A stretch of 64,000 bases of DNA from Caprimulgus europaeus. Lineage: Eukaryota > Chordata > Aves > Caprimulgiformes > Caprimulgidae. The translations under genes were made by a program, and so were the position numbers. The notes under the pieces were generated by a model, which was given only the letters and a program-made list of their open reading frames with translations, was not told where the DNA came from and made no database searches. The first letter of the stretch is position 1. Each line of letters begins with the position of its first letter. Below are positions 48,471 to 60,915 of the stretch, piece after piece. The stretch is from positions 17,809,165 through 17,873,164 of the forward strand of contig OU015538.1 in NCBI GenBank assembly GCA_907165065.1. The letters run 5' to 3'.

Positions 48471-51400
48471 CTGTGAGAAAAGAGGTGAAGTATTGATACA
48501 ATTCTGTATTTTCACTATATCCTTGTTAGCCATAAGAAATACTTTATCCTTTCCTTTAAGAAGTTAAGAGGAAGAAAGAGCAGTGTTCAGAGTGTGGTTC
48601 ATTATTTGTAAAAACTAAAATCCTTGACCTCTTGTGGCTGTACAAACACTGCTGAAGTTGCCCAAGGTTGCCTAATATGATGTGGAAATTATGTTATTAA
48701 CCCTCCAATCTAAATTCTTCACCTGCACTTCACTGGTGACATGTTATTAATGTCTTGTAATGTAAAATATTGCCACATTTGGAAAGTGTTCATTCAAATG
48801 AGTTCTTTTGAGATTTTCTTCTGATCTTTGTATGATTTCTGTCATGCTCTGATATATGATTATATGACTAACATCTTTGAAACTTTAAGCATTTGGCTTG
48901 CTGTTAAATTTACACAATGAAGAAGCAAAAGGAATGAAGAAAATTAAACAGAAGCACGAAGTAGATCCAAATCCAGTTTAATAATACTTTTATGCACTAT
49001 TCCTAAGAAACAAGAGTTTCTGTGGGGTTTTTTTTTCGAAAAGGACCAAATTGGGTTAGAAATAGCATATCAGGAAAGTTAGAAAGAATAAAAATAAATT
49101 GTTGATTTTGCCCAGCAAACTTTCTTTAGCTACACTTTAGTACACCTGGATTTCAGTTCATCCCTCATATAAGCAACTGAAAATAGATTCCATGTTAGCG
49201 TTGTGTACCAGCTTACATCCAGGCTGCAGTTTGTCTCATGAGTAAACTTGAAGCATTAGGAAAGATTGTATGTAGCAGATTGCACTGTCTGCTAGAGACA
49301 AGAGACTTCAGCATCAGTGACTTCTTCCCAGTGAAATAGTTGTAGTGAATATATGTATGGAAAATACAGTAAGAAAGACTAAAATATTCAAGATACACAG
49401 GATAAACTCTAGATAGTGGCAGCCCAGATAAAAATTCACAACTCAGGTTTCACCGGCAAGTACTGTTGTCTCATCTCTCGCATCCCAGCTTGTCCACTTC
49501 ACCTCTTCGTTTTTCACATGCAGAATGTTTGACAGAACAAGAAAATAATAAATATTTATTCTATTAACATACTACAAGATAATAAAAAATTCAAAGGGGT
49601 AAAACTACTAATAAAAACAACATGCCTTTTTATGACTTTAATAGTAAAGAATATTTGGATGCATTAGTCATGTTTTTTTTCTTATGGTATAAAATTAGAA
49701 AAAAAAAATAAATCCAAGCCTTTTGTGAAACAATTAACTAAAAAAATTCCTTAAGGCATTTTTGTCCTAGATATTATGGCTATACTGGTAATACTTGTTT
49801 GCAAATTCTCAGCAGTTTTATGTAGAAGTGTTCCAGCATTTAATCACCTCTTACCTATAAAATGTATTAATGAAGTAATGTATATTACAATAGGATGAAT
49901 GTGTGTATCGCCAAATTCAGGTCATTAAAGGGAAGAAAAAAATAATTCATGTAATAAAGGTTGAATGAGTATTAAGGAAAGAGTTTACCTCTAGTGAGAC
50001 TTATGAGGCTTGACAACATGTTTGATGAGTCAGTAAATGGTTGGAAGTTAGGAAGGTAATGTGCTGTAGGGACGAAGAATGCAAGCAAGCGTGAGAGAGG
50101 GAGGACCCATTAAGTATGTCTCCCAAGTTGAGAGCACTTACTCATGGAGCAGTACTCTTGGGATACAGGCAATGTGGAAAGTGGGCAAACACTGGATTTC
50201 TTTTCTTGAAGAAGCATAAAATACATCTAAATAGTAGTGTATTGTCCTCAGTACTAAACCATCTGGAGAACATATCTCTCACAGGAACTATAATAATTTC
50301 TGTAGTGCTTGACTTCATACCTTTTTGGCTCAGTTTTTATTGTTTCCTCCTTGTCTTTACTGTGTGTGGGGTTTTTTGTTTGTTTTTTGTTTCCTTGATG
50401 TTTGTAATCTGCTCTGAATTGCAGAGAATTCTCTGGAAACAGGAAATTCTCAACAGTACCAAGAAGATTGCTCCTAAAAGACATCTTTGTGAGAAGAGTA
50501 AATGATACAGTCTGCAGGAAATTAACTTTGTATTACATTTTCTCTAGCATTTTTAGATGATGTGAAAAATGAAATGGAATTACTGTTGTCAGCTGTTAAG
50601 GTTTTAAAATGTTAAAGTGTTCACAGTCCTAAAATTAATTTTGGTATAGTTCAGTTTATAACAGACAAAAAATATCAAGTGATGTGCTGCATAGAAATGG
50701 TGATTGCAGAATTACATTTCTGTAACTGCAATTAAATTCAGGTTTTGGTGTTCACAGAAAGAAGATCACCTCATTGAAAATAGAAAAATGAAAATGCTTT
50801 TAAAAAGCATTACCAAATGAATTAAAACTCCAGCAAAAGAAAACATTTCTTGTATGTTTTCTTCTATCAGTTACTTCCCATCTTGAATATCAAATTTAGG
50901 CCAACATTATCTGGTAAACCTCATCTTTAATAGTTGGGACTGAATCTTTACTTGCTTTATATTATTCATTGATGTCAGTGGAGTGGGGACTTCTGTCAGC
51001 TGAAGTTCTAACATGGCTTAGGGTGGTTTATTTTGTCTTAAAACCTACTGCAAAGACTTTAGTACTAAGAATTAGAAGTGCAGAAAACTTGTTAAACTTA
51101 GCTCAAGTTCAGGTGTATCTATTTTTCAAAGTTTCATCCTTTAGAGTCCCAACTGCCAGCTTTGACAGTCCCAGATGTCACTATGGCAAACTGCATAGAT
51201 AGGAATAGTTTGGTTTTTTGTGAACTGTTATAAGTACCATCATTTAATCTGGATACCACAAAGGCATGTAAATGGTCTCAGATGGAGCAATGACTAATAT
51301 ATGGTGTGGGGTCCTTATCATATATGAAAAAAATGATTACCAGTTGCTAATCTTGCACAGCATGAATAATCTAAGGTGGAAGCTTTTATTTCTCAAATTA

Positions 51401-53085
51401 AAAATCTTACTTCCTTACAGATAAAAATGAATACTAGCTGCAGGGGTGAAAGAATTATTTGGGTGGTAAAAACGGAAAAATATAATCATTGGGTGTATTA
51501 TCAGTACTGAAAAGTCCGGTGTTGTTTCGTGCAGTTACTCTTTCTTTTACTGAGATGTTAAATAAGAAAAAAACATGCATAAAAACCATGTAAGTCTCGT
51601 AAAGCTTTTAACATTTTCATGTTATTTAATATCTGCATAAAAATGTGTTTGGTTTTTCAGAAGCAGTGACCTAAAATGAAAGACAGGGTGTTGTTGTTCT
51701 GCCACTTTGGCCTCTCGGATCGACCGTTCTGTCTCTTGCTCAGCAAAGGGAGCCTGTGACATTTTGGTACTATCTGTCCAGGGAGGAAAAAAAAAAACCT
51801 GACTTAGACATTTTAGATTTTTTTGTTACTGATTTTAGTTTACCTATACATTTTTCTCCTGGACTTATTTTAGTATTTTACATTCTGTAGGTTATACTTG
51901 TGACAAGATTTTCCTTTCACTGTAAAACATTGAAGCAAGAAAAACCAATATTGCGGTGATTAAAGCACTCATTTGGGTGTGTGGGTGTCATCAACTTTAA
52001 GTTCCCAGTAGAAATCAAACAGCATAGCAAATCCCATCAATATTTCTTCTCCATTGCAGAGAAGTCTTCTGATTTCTCGTGTCTTTATGTTCCTGCACAT
52101 TTTATGCCACTATATCCAAACAAAAGTCATTGGAAAATTTTGCATCTGGCAGTATTTATGATTGTGGATATTTAAACACTGGTATCTGTATTTTTAGAGC
52201 ATTAATGAACAGTTCTCAAGTTCAATCTACATGGAAAAGTAATTATATGGATCACTGATTAGGGAGTCTCTTTGGCAAAGTTAAAAATTATCCTGAAAAA
52301 GGTGATTTAATCACCAAGCCTTTGCAGTCAACACAATGCTTTTACACACAGTCTTCCCTAGTGCTGAAAGCTCATGCCTGAGCAAACTGTAGTCCAGATA
52401 TAAGCAAATTGAAATCTCAGCTGTCTTATCCAAGATGATTAGACTTGACAAAATCAGTCACCCAGGGATATTTTAGAGTACTACCGTGGTGGAACTTTGG
52501 GAAAGGTTCTTCTGTTGAAGAAGATTTATGAGCTGATGATAGTTAGAAAATTATGTTCTCAGTAGCTGGACATGAAATGCCAGTTTCCACAAGCAATTAT
52601 GAGACTATGGACTGACAACAGAAAAATTATTGCTAGTTCACCTCTGCTGTAGTCCTGGAAAGCATGATGGGTGGCTGGTGTCACTAGTGGAGAGGCAGAT
52701 GTCTACAAAAGCTCAAGCTACTTCTGGAAGCTATGGCAGTTGTCTTCACGACAATATTGTCTATCCTCACCTCTCTCGTTCCCCAAGCGAAGAGGCAAAG
52801 AGGCTGTCCAAAACTTCCTTCTGGGGCTTTTTTAATGCACTACATCTCTTACCACTTATGAATGACTCATATTTTTGGAACATAGTCATTCTATTTTGCA
52901 TTTTATCCTGTTGAGAGACCTAAAAAAGTGACTAGAAACAGACAGCATGATTCTCACCTCTGCCTGCCTCTTAAATTTAATTTAAAATTTTCAGCATTCT
53001 GCAGTATCAGTGATGAATTTTCTTGACTCCACAAACACTGTAAAATACCATCAAGACTCCCAGGACACTTATACCTCAAACTTAC
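48471..53085. other. Spacer or intron, no supported gene
   Basis: A hydrophobic 129-codon plus frame at 50116-50505 is driven by a T/G-rich low-complexity patch around 50360-50400 and is not called. Nothing else stands out. Confidence 0.45.
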
Positions 53086-53447
53086 AGAAGATAAGGAGTG
53101 TTCTAGGAATAACTTGCAGTGAAAGATGACAATTCTTTAAGCAACTTGCTGCTCCATGAAGCTGAGCATTGCATGCTGTTGGATTGCTGAGTCCCTTGGT
53201 GGTGTTAGGGTTCATATCTACAGACCCACATCTCTGCTGAGATGCCTCTTTGCACAGAACTGAATTTACTGAGCAGCCTCCTTTGCTGACACAGCTTTTT
53301 CGCTCATACACAAGAGAATAGAAGCAAGCCTGGAACACCTCATGAACAAAGTATCTCTCACTATGAGTCATACTCTGTTCTGGAGCGTTGCAGATGGCTG
53401 CCAGATCCCTGGCTGGTAAAAGAGGAGCTTCTGTATTGCTTTGCTTC
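53086..53447 (-). CDS. Candidate exon with strong splice sites, unidentified
   Basis: Reading leftward, 'tgttttgttttgttctccag' ends at 53448 (good acceptor) and 'cttct' + 'gtaagt' begins at 53085 (consensus donor). Between them one frame is open for 120 codons (one base in, one base out). It includes EAPLLPARDLAAICNAPEQ, SERYFVHEVFQACFYSLVYE and a cysteine-bearing stretch with several Ser and Asn. The segment is GC-richer than its flanks. A second frame (phase 0) starts EAKQYRSSSFTSQGSGSHLQ and stops after 28 codons (..RTEYDS). That frame would join in phase with the candidate exon at 53966-54039 and would be a serine-rich C-terminal tail. Which frame, if either, is used cannot be decided here. 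No family is recognised. Confidence 0.35.
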
Positions 53448-53965
53448 CTGGAGAACAAAACAAAACATAACTACAGTGGCAGGCAATCCTGAAATACTGT
53501 AAAATTCATTCTGCTCTGATGCAGTGTGGTTACTTCATCTCTACATTAACAAGAGAAAGTATACAGGGAAAATTTCTACCTACTATAAGCCATTTCGTTG
53601 TGGTGGATTAGTAAACAAGACTAATTATAATATCTAGTGGATCTTCATTCAAGCCCTAGCAATCTTCCACCAAAAATTCTGCTCTGCTTCCCAGACACAA
53701 AGATATATCTTTCCTAGATAAATTGTTTATGGTGGTGCAACTGATACAAACAGCTTTATTGTGCTGATGGCAGCTTACAGATTGCACAGAAAGCCTCAAA
53801 ATACTCTGATGTATATGTAATTAAGTGGAATGTAAAATCCAAATTGATTTGTCCCTCCTTTCCTTATCACACCAGTCAATCAGAACATAGTGAATGCATT
53901 GGAATAATAGAAAATCCACTTGCTCTTTTCTGTGCAATCTCTTCCAGATAACGTCTGTGAAATAC

Positions 53966-54039
53966 CTGAGGAATCCTTTTACAGTACAGTTGTTTGGTTG
54001 GCTTTATGCAAGCAATTTGCAGAGTTTTTCTCAAATATC
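53966..54039 (-). CDS. Candidate 74-nt exon, unidentified
   Basis: Reading leftward, 'cttctttctagccttctttttag' ends at 54040 and 'cctcag' + 'gtattt' gives a fair donor at 53965. Two bases complete a codon, then 24 codons: YLRKTLQIACIKPTKQLYCK and RIPQ, ending in phase 0. Without splicing the frame runs on to 53876. The Lys/Cys-rich juxtaposition after an open hydrophobic upstream read could suit a membrane-proximal segment, but the hydrophobic part is just the polypyrimidine tract. Its incoming phase does not match the preceding candidate (54530-54664), which weakens one or the other. Confidence 0.2.
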
Positions 54040-54529
54040 CTAAAAAGAAGGCTAGAAAGAAGAATGTAAAAAAATACTTTTTAATCAAAGAGTTCTGAAT
54101 GTTTTACTGCTTAAGTCTGTAGGAAACAGGTGAAACTTTAAAATTCTTTTTTTCCTTCTTTTTCTTCCCTGAAATGTTTTCACTCAGGAACAGTGACATC
54201 CAGTGGCATGCTGATTGATCACATATCTGTATTTTGATGTATAACGGTTACATAATGTTGTTTGCCTTATACTGAGGCAATCTTATAGTGAGGTTCAAAA
54301 AGAACGTGGTCTTTCAGATTGTTTTAGGTTACAGGAGTCATTCATCTACTGTTGTTTTTTTCTAAGGGTCAAAGAAGTCAAGTATGCAAAATGACTATTG
54401 CTACAACCTAATCTCTACCTCTCACATGACTGATGTTCTTATCTGGATCAAATCACAAATATATGTTAAGCAGTTGGGCCTTTTTGTTCAGCTGTGGTTA
54501 GTTCACACAATCTGGAGGAATGTTCTTAC

Positions 54530-54664
54530 TTGTAGTAAAAGCATATTAAGAAACTGAGTTCCAATGTTGACAAACAGATTAGTATGCTCCGTGCTTTTAT
54601 ACAGGTTCCTGGCATCTTCATGGAAGTAGGGAATCTCATTTAGTGGATCAGTTTTGTTAGAATT
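54530..54664 (-). CDS. Candidate exon with donor, unidentified
   Basis: Reading leftward, a frame is open for 45 codons up to 'ctacaa' + 'gtaaga' (good donor, phase 0). The peptide includes TDPLNEIPYFHEDARNLYKS and TEHTNLFVNIGTQFLN. Composition is balanced and protein-like with little low complexity. The left edge is uncertain: 'agatgccag' within it is the likeliest acceptor, which would shorten the exon to about 26 codons beginning NLYKSTEH. No family is recognised. Confidence 0.25.
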
Positions 54665-55933
54665 TCAAACTTGTCAATAACTGTGTACAATTTCATATGC
54701 CACTTATTAGCAAGGCTGTATACTGGGGACTTGCAAATACTGTTTGATCTGCCAGACGCTGTCTGCATTTCTCTGTACTTGGCTCATATCACCAGAAGGC
54801 AATAGAAATGATGAATAATCCTTGTTACCTCTCTGTTTTGTTCTGCCACCTTCATCTCGTAGCACTTCCTTCTTCCAGTCTTCCATCCTTCCCTATTCAC
54901 TGCTCCATTTCTTTTATCCATTTTATTGCCCCCTTACTTTTTCTACTTCCCCACACTTATTTTTCTTTAACCATGCTTGTGTAATGAAGCTGAAACAAGT
55001 ACACAGAAATGTGAGCCCACCTTCATACTTGAAAAATTTTTGTTCTGCATTTTTTTCCCCTTCATCCTTATGTCTTTTAGGTCTAGTTTAAGTGGAAGAT
55101 GTACCAAACTAGGAGTTCCCAACCATCTGCTGCAGTTCAACAAAATCATTAATATTTATAATTCTTCTACTTTATGGACTTGTACTATGTTTTATAGAAG
55201 TGGATAAATCACCACAGAGAATTTAACCAGACTTTAATATGCAGGAATTTATTTTGGATGTTTATTTGGAAGCACATCAGATCTGAGTCATAGATACTCA
55301 GGACACCCATAAATCCAAATAAATCAACACATGCGTGGGTGCTTTATGGTCAAGTGGCTAGAATCTCGAGGAATCAAAAAAAATTAATTTTAAGATAAAA
55401 CAAGTCAGTTGTTTAACTACATTGTGGCCAGTAGTTAATGATGCTGTCTGCCAATGATGATACCAGATAGTCATCGTTGGTCTGGTGAACAATGAAGGAT
55501 AGTGGCCCTCAGGAAGAAGTGAAAAGCAATCTGCTTCAGGAGATCACTCAAATGCTTGTGAGTCAATAGATTTGAAATTTGCCCCGTTCCCCTTGGCACT
55601 GAGAAGAATGTCTGTGCTGAATATAGATTAGAATTTCTTGCTGGCTTTGGATTTATAGGTACATGAGACAGAGACAAGGCTTGCTGGCTCCATGATCATT
55701 TACTGAGTTATTCTCTGACTATAGCACTTTTGATCCAAACACAATCTCCACCTGCTCTCTCTCTCTCCCATGTTATCCTATCTCGATCTCTGTGCTGTAT
55801 CTTTGTCCCATCAATACCCTGTAATATGGATGGCTTATGCCTGAAGATAAGCAGACTGATGTATTTTGGGTAAAATACTGCTACAATTTCTCTTTATTAT
55901 TGACACAGTGGTCATTGGTTGTGTGAAATTCAC

Positions 55934-56093
55934 ATAGGAGTTGTGCTGACTAAACATCAGGGAAGGTGTGCTCAGCATTGACTGATACTCCCAGGAGAGC
56001 AGCTCTTCATTCTTGATGGGACGTTTTTTTGAGGATGGATTTAAACCAAGTCCATCTGTTTGTGACAGACTGTCCATCATGTTACAGCATCTG
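55934..56093 (-). CDS. Candidate exon after a strong acceptor, unidentified
   Basis: Reading leftward, a run of about 14 T then 'atag' ends at 56094, one of the best acceptors in the window. One base completes a codon, then the frame is open: RCCNMMDSLSQTDGLGLNPS, then SKKRPIKNEELLSWEYQSML. The proposed donor is 'tcctat' + 'gtgaat' at 55933; without it the frame extends to 55835. The peptide is polar with a Lys/Arg patch and resembles a disordered linker. No family is recognised. The 'gene-like' impression comes from composition and the acceptor only. Confidence 0.28.
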
Positions 56094-56159
56094 CTATAAA
56101 AAAAAAAAAAAGTAGTTGATTGGCTTAAAACAAATGAAAGTAACAAAACTCTCAACATA

Positions 56160-58479
56160 CAAAAACTTATTTGATGGGAGAAATGTCAGGAGTAATTATA
56201 CTGAGTGAAAGTTAAAAAACCACAACCAAACAAATAAACTTGTAGGGCTAATGTAGCTATTAGAATGAATGTGTTTATGCCCAGATGAACAGCTGTCCAA
56301 AAAATTCAGTTAGATTTATGAACAGCACATGAATTTAGTGACAGCTGGTAATTCTGTTAAACATAGTAAACCTACAGGCAAAGGATATCAAAACAACACT
56401 ATTTTTAAGGAAAGATTAAATAAAAACCATTTTTATACAAAAAAGGTGCATGTCCATAAGTTCAAGTGTATGAGGTGAGTGAGTGTGTTAGTGAGAGCAC
56501 ATTTTGCAGACATACTCTCAAAGTAACTAAAGTGTTTTCAGAGCAGGGGAAAGACTGAGGTAGGTGAGACATGATGCGGAAAACTTCTCTTAATGAATGA
56601 ACAAAAAGTAGACAAGAAGTAGGATGGCCTGCAGTAGTTGTTGGCCTCCGGCGTGCTCAAGGCATATTTAAGACACTTAAGGCCACATCAGCTTAGGAAA
56701 TAACATCACTTTGTTCTATGGTCTTGTGAACTAACTTGGCTTCTTGCAGAACTTCCATAGCTTTTGATCATCTTTTTTTCTTCTCCTCATATTCTTCTGC
56801 TGAAGTAGAAGAAGGGGTAGAATTGAAATGCATAAATGCATGGCTTTTATGTGAACTGCATCTCTAATGACTTCCCTTTGTGCTTGTATAAATTTAAGCT
56901 ACTCTGACCAAGTTGTTCTTATTAAATCTAGCCCTCTGAGTCTGTATAGTGCCTGGAGTGAGTTCAGGAGGACTGACTTTCCAAATGTAAATGCAGTGTG
57001 AGGTTAACACTTGGAGTGGAATAATTTAGAGAGCCCATGAAGTTGCTATCACAGTCTTTGCCATGGACTCCTTACTGGTTGGTTTCCTGGAAGAAGTGAT
57101 ACAAAAGGAGGATAACATCTACATGACTGCATACTTAAATTGGGTAGAGGGAAATTGTGTTTCTACCAGAAAAAGCAATAAATGTACAGGTGAATGTATT
57201 AATCCTCTAAAGGAAAATGGAGAGGTGGTTTGACTGCAGATGTAATTTGTCTGATAAACTGACCAAATGAAGACTTTGTGTTGGACTTTCTGATAGATAT
57301 TCAAATTAGAAGTGATGATAGTAGAAAATGCAAGATTGTTGTAATGTTAGGAACCATTGTGTTTAGCAGAGTTGCTAGGTATTGAAAGATAATAGTCATT
57401 GAATTTAATTATGAGTCTGCTTTGCCTGTCTACTATTTTAAAAAACCCAACAACCTACATGTTTGAGGTGTTTTTTTGTGCATATTTGAAAAGAAGTTAA
57501 AGCAGTGATCTGATGCAGTGCTAAAATTACAGATACTTCTGTCACCTAAATTAGAGTATGTTATTTCAATTTATTTTCTGGTTTAGCTGTTGCTGATAAT
57601 CTACTAGGAAAATAGAAGAGAGAATTTTAACACTGTTATTGTTTTCTTACTTCATTGGAGGTAAGAAAACCTCTGTGTCATATAATGGAAAAAAGAACCA
57701 TACTTGCATTTTCTCAGTGACTTTTCATCATTCCTTCTTACAGATTTCCATGAGTAGCTTTTTCATGATAACAGAGTGAATAAATTAATATACCTGTCTT
57801 TAAAATAGGGAGGTGATAGTCTGAGAAGATTTCAACTTTTACGATTCTTTTACTTAAATCAAAATCCATCTGAAGGGAAAAATAATTCGTTTTCTACTTT
57901 CAATAATTGCACACAACTTGGATTACGTGTTTTTGTGGAATATAAGATGGCAAGTCAAAAGGCCTGAGCGTGCAGAAGGCCTGGTTCTCACTTAGTGTCA
58001 AGGTACTGGTGTTTGACATTTCTTGGCTGCTGTGGCATTACTGTGATTCATCTCAACATATTAACATAACAGAACATGACTGATGTAACAGCGTGTGACA
58101 TATCACAACAACACTATCGGAGGCCGAGAAATTCCATTTTTAATACTGCTGCAAAGAGGCTATTAATTTTCTGAGAGTTTTCATTCTGACTTGCTAAATT
58201 TTTGTCATTTTGATCTGAATCCAAGTGAACTCCTGAGATGTTATGAGGAGAGACTATTTTTAAAAGCCAGAAAGTCCAGAGACAAGGCCCTGAAACAATA
58301 TCAAGGTCTGTACATACAACATTTATAATGGACCAAACAGAAAGCAAAACCCCAGTATTTGAATTATGTTTTTTTTCAAAAATATCTTGGTTTTGCATCA
58401 ACATAGATTAGAGGTTTGTAAGAGCAAACCTGAGATTAGAGTCTGCTTTTATGGCTTTTGTGCATTATAGACTTATGAA
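56160..58479. other. Spacer or intron within the minus-strand cluster
   Basis: Reverse frames at 57119-57304 and 58114-58404 have no clear splice borders. No repeat family is recognised. Confidence 0.4.
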
Positions 58480-58716
58480 GACATAATCTTCAAATTATAT
58501 TGTTGACCTACTAGCCATTGCTTCTTACGGAGGTAGAATTTCATTGTATACAGCCTTTTATCACTTGGCTTCCAGTTTTCATCTGCGGTTAGAGCTGAAA
58601 ATACTATGACCATCATATTGTTTTGGTTGTTGCAGAGTTTCTTAAGCTTTCCTAAGCTTTCCAGCACTTTCCAACCCCTTGGAAAAGTGAGGGTTTGAGG
58701 GAAGGATTGCACTTAC

Positions 58717-58812
58717 TCCCCATGAGAACTCATCTACTCTAAACTCTCCTTGAGCTCTGAAGTTTGCATTGGTGATCTCTTCTGAAGTATGTTTTATGTG
58801 GTTTATTTTTTC
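58717..58812 (-). CDS. Candidate 96-nt exon with consensus donor, unidentified
   Basis: Reading leftward, 32 codons in phase 0 run from 'caactgag' (a weak acceptor) to 'tggggagtaagt', a consensus donor. The peptide includes INHIKHTSEEITNANF and RAQGEFRVDEFSWG. Without splicing the frame continues about 24 codons into HFSKGLESAGKLRKA and a stop. A different frame then continues with WKVLESLGKLKKLCNN and VIVFSALTADENWKPSDKRL to 58473. So the segment could instead be part of a longer frameshifted pseudogene spanning about 58480-58812. Both readings are unproven and no family is recognised. Confidence 0.25.
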
Positions 58813-59793
58813 CTCAGTTGGATACAGTCACAAAAATATTTTCTGAGCCTGCTAATTTAGATGTATCTAGAGAAGCAATGTCGAACGATACGTACATTGC
58901 CACACTGGAGAGCTGGGGGAGGTGTTCTCCTCTGGGAGAGGATCCAAACCTTGTAAGTTATAGTTCATAGCTGGGCAAGACTTGGATGTCAAGGCTGAGA
59001 AACTGAGCAGTGATGACCACTTCAGTTAAAAATAGCCAGGCCTGTTAATCATGAAATCTGATGAATGTGTTAAAACTGCAGCCATCTTTTCTTGAGGAGG
59101 TCCCAGTGTTGACCAAAAGGCTGAGAGGCTGGAGAGCGCAACAGTGATTTTCTTCTACAGTTAGAGAAAAGAAGTCGTGAAAATGTCATGGAACTTTTGG
59201 GATCTTTTGTGTTCAAAGATGAAGGTGAAACAGTGTGATTCTTTTTTTTCTGGTATGTGTGTACTTTCTCTAGAAATATAAGTACTCATGCGAGAATTTG
59301 TACAAAAGTTCTTCAGCAATGTAATAGAAGTCTAAAGGAGTTTAAGAAAACTTTTTATTAGGAAGAGTTTGAATAATTCTTTTTTCACCATCAGTCGAAA
59401 AATGTGGCTTTTGTTATTGTAATGTGATTTTTGCTATTACTGGTTACTTCAGAAATAGAACAAGTACTATCCTGGAGATGAGACTTCTTTTTCTGTCTCT
59501 GCAATACTGTATCTTAGAATGTTAGCATAAAAAATAGCAATCAGTGAGTATTGTGCTTTGTTTATTTATTTATAGCTATGATGAACAAAATAAAACCAGA
59601 AAAACTGAAGGGCAATAATAGAAAGAGCTGAAAAAATAAAATGCAAGCAGGAAATGGAAGGAAATCATTAAAGAACAGAAAGATGAAATATCTGGTGCTC
59701 TGCTCAACTATCTGACAGATGCTGGTTACAGAATATGTTGGAGCAGTTTAGATCTCACTGTATTAAATTAACTCAAAATCAGCACAATTATAA

Positions 59794-60093
59794 ACTCTTA
59801 GAAACAGATTAATTAAAAGCGGTCATTTTGAACCAGATGAAGCTGTTTCATTTCTTCAATACAGATTTCTAGCTAATGCCTTTATTTTGCTAGTAGAAAC
59901 ATCTACCAGATTTTCAAATACTGGTAACAAGTTAGGTCCAGGAGAATCCTTCCCCTGTTTGAGTGAGGCTCTTACGTTTTGCTTATTAGCTTTTCAGACT
60001 ACTAGTGGAAATAAAATGATCATGGAGTTACGAGATTTGCTTGGATTGCAGATAACAAAGAAAACAGATAATTTCTATTTCGGTATAATTTGA
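59794..60093 (+). CDS. Open plus-strand frame, possible exon or pseudogene
   Basis: A stop-free frame of 99 codons ends in TGA at 60091-60093. It includes IKSGHFEPDEAVSFLQYRFL, ANAFILLVETSTRFSNTG and KMIMELRDLLGLQITKKTDN. Directly upstream (59640-59790) another frame reads KEQKDEISGALLNYLTDAGY. Together these suggest one protein-like sequence broken by a frameshift and stops, as in a decayed retrocopy. No poly-A tail, flanking duplication or splice pair was found. It is opposite in strand to the surrounding exon candidates. Not recognised; chance is possible. Confidence 0.25.
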   Translation, partial: TLRNRLIKSGHFEPDEAVSFLQYRFLANAFILLVETSTRFSNTGNKLGPGESFPCLSEALTFCLLAFQTTSGNKMIMELRDLLGLQITKKTDNFYFGII

Positions 60094-60814
60094 CATTTTG
60101 AAGAATGTTTTCTGCAGCTATTTTCTGCCAAATACCTGATACATAAATTATAGGAAATATAATTTTGGGGGGGAGGGAAGCACATATGTAAATTTTGGGG
60201 TGAATCATTTGTCATTTGTGTCTAATATTTTTTAGGATTATTACATTTTGAACAAGATGTGTTGAGGCTTACTGAAATTTTCTGACCATCAAGTTCAGTC
60301 TAATGTCTTGCAAACACCTTCAATGTGATTCTTAAGAAAACAGAATTTGAATTTCATTCATAGAATTTTTTTGAAAAAATTAGATTTCTAATTTTTTCTT
60401 TTGTTACCAGAGAATCATTAGCAACTACTGCAAGATTTATATTCTTGGAAATGTCTACAGTAGATCATAGTCTTGATCTACTGAGAATGATGCAAGGAAA
60501 AGAGAATGTGTGTTTAGACAAGGTGGATTGTGTTTGTCTTTCCACTTAGTTTTGAAATATTTACATGTATTCTTGTAACATTGCATTAGAGAATTGGCAT
60601 GTTAGCCACACGTCATGTCACATTAAAGATGATTTGACCTTAAAATATATTCAAACTAAAGCGTGAATGGCAGCGGAGTACTTTAGATGTAATACTTCCT
60701 ACTTATAAATTAAGTTTTAGCATTTTTTTTTTTCTGGAAGATTTACTTCCTAATTCCATTCCTGTTATCAGCTTTATACTCTACCTTATTTCATTACAAT
60801 AAGGAGATATAAAG

Positions 60815-60915
60815 TATAAATGAATTTCTGTGCTGGATCAGCTGAGGAATCAGCCTAATCTAGTATTCTATTTGGTAGTAACCAGTACCAGAGATTTTAA
60901 AGAAAACAAGAAATT
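60815..60915. mobile_element. Ancient amniote repeat relic
   Basis: 'gtgctggatcagctgagga', 'cctaatctagtattctattt' and 'gtaaccagtaccagagattt' follow, with gaps, the old sauropsid motif 'tgctggatcag...catctag...agtatcctgtct...cagtggccagtaccaga'. It is more decayed than the related copy at 22256-22330. The family name is uncertain. Confidence 0.5.

Noticed and set aside
50116-50505. 129-codon plus frame resembling a two-helix membrane protein
   Set aside because: The hydrophobic stretch is encoded by a T/G-rich low-complexity patch. No homologous architecture, promoter or splice evidence.
55471-55677. Minus-strand frame ending in an ILHCSPDQR-like peptide after 'cattcttctcag'
   Set aside because: A fair acceptor exists, but two frames are open for different lengths and no convincing donor follows, so it was left out of the exon candidates.
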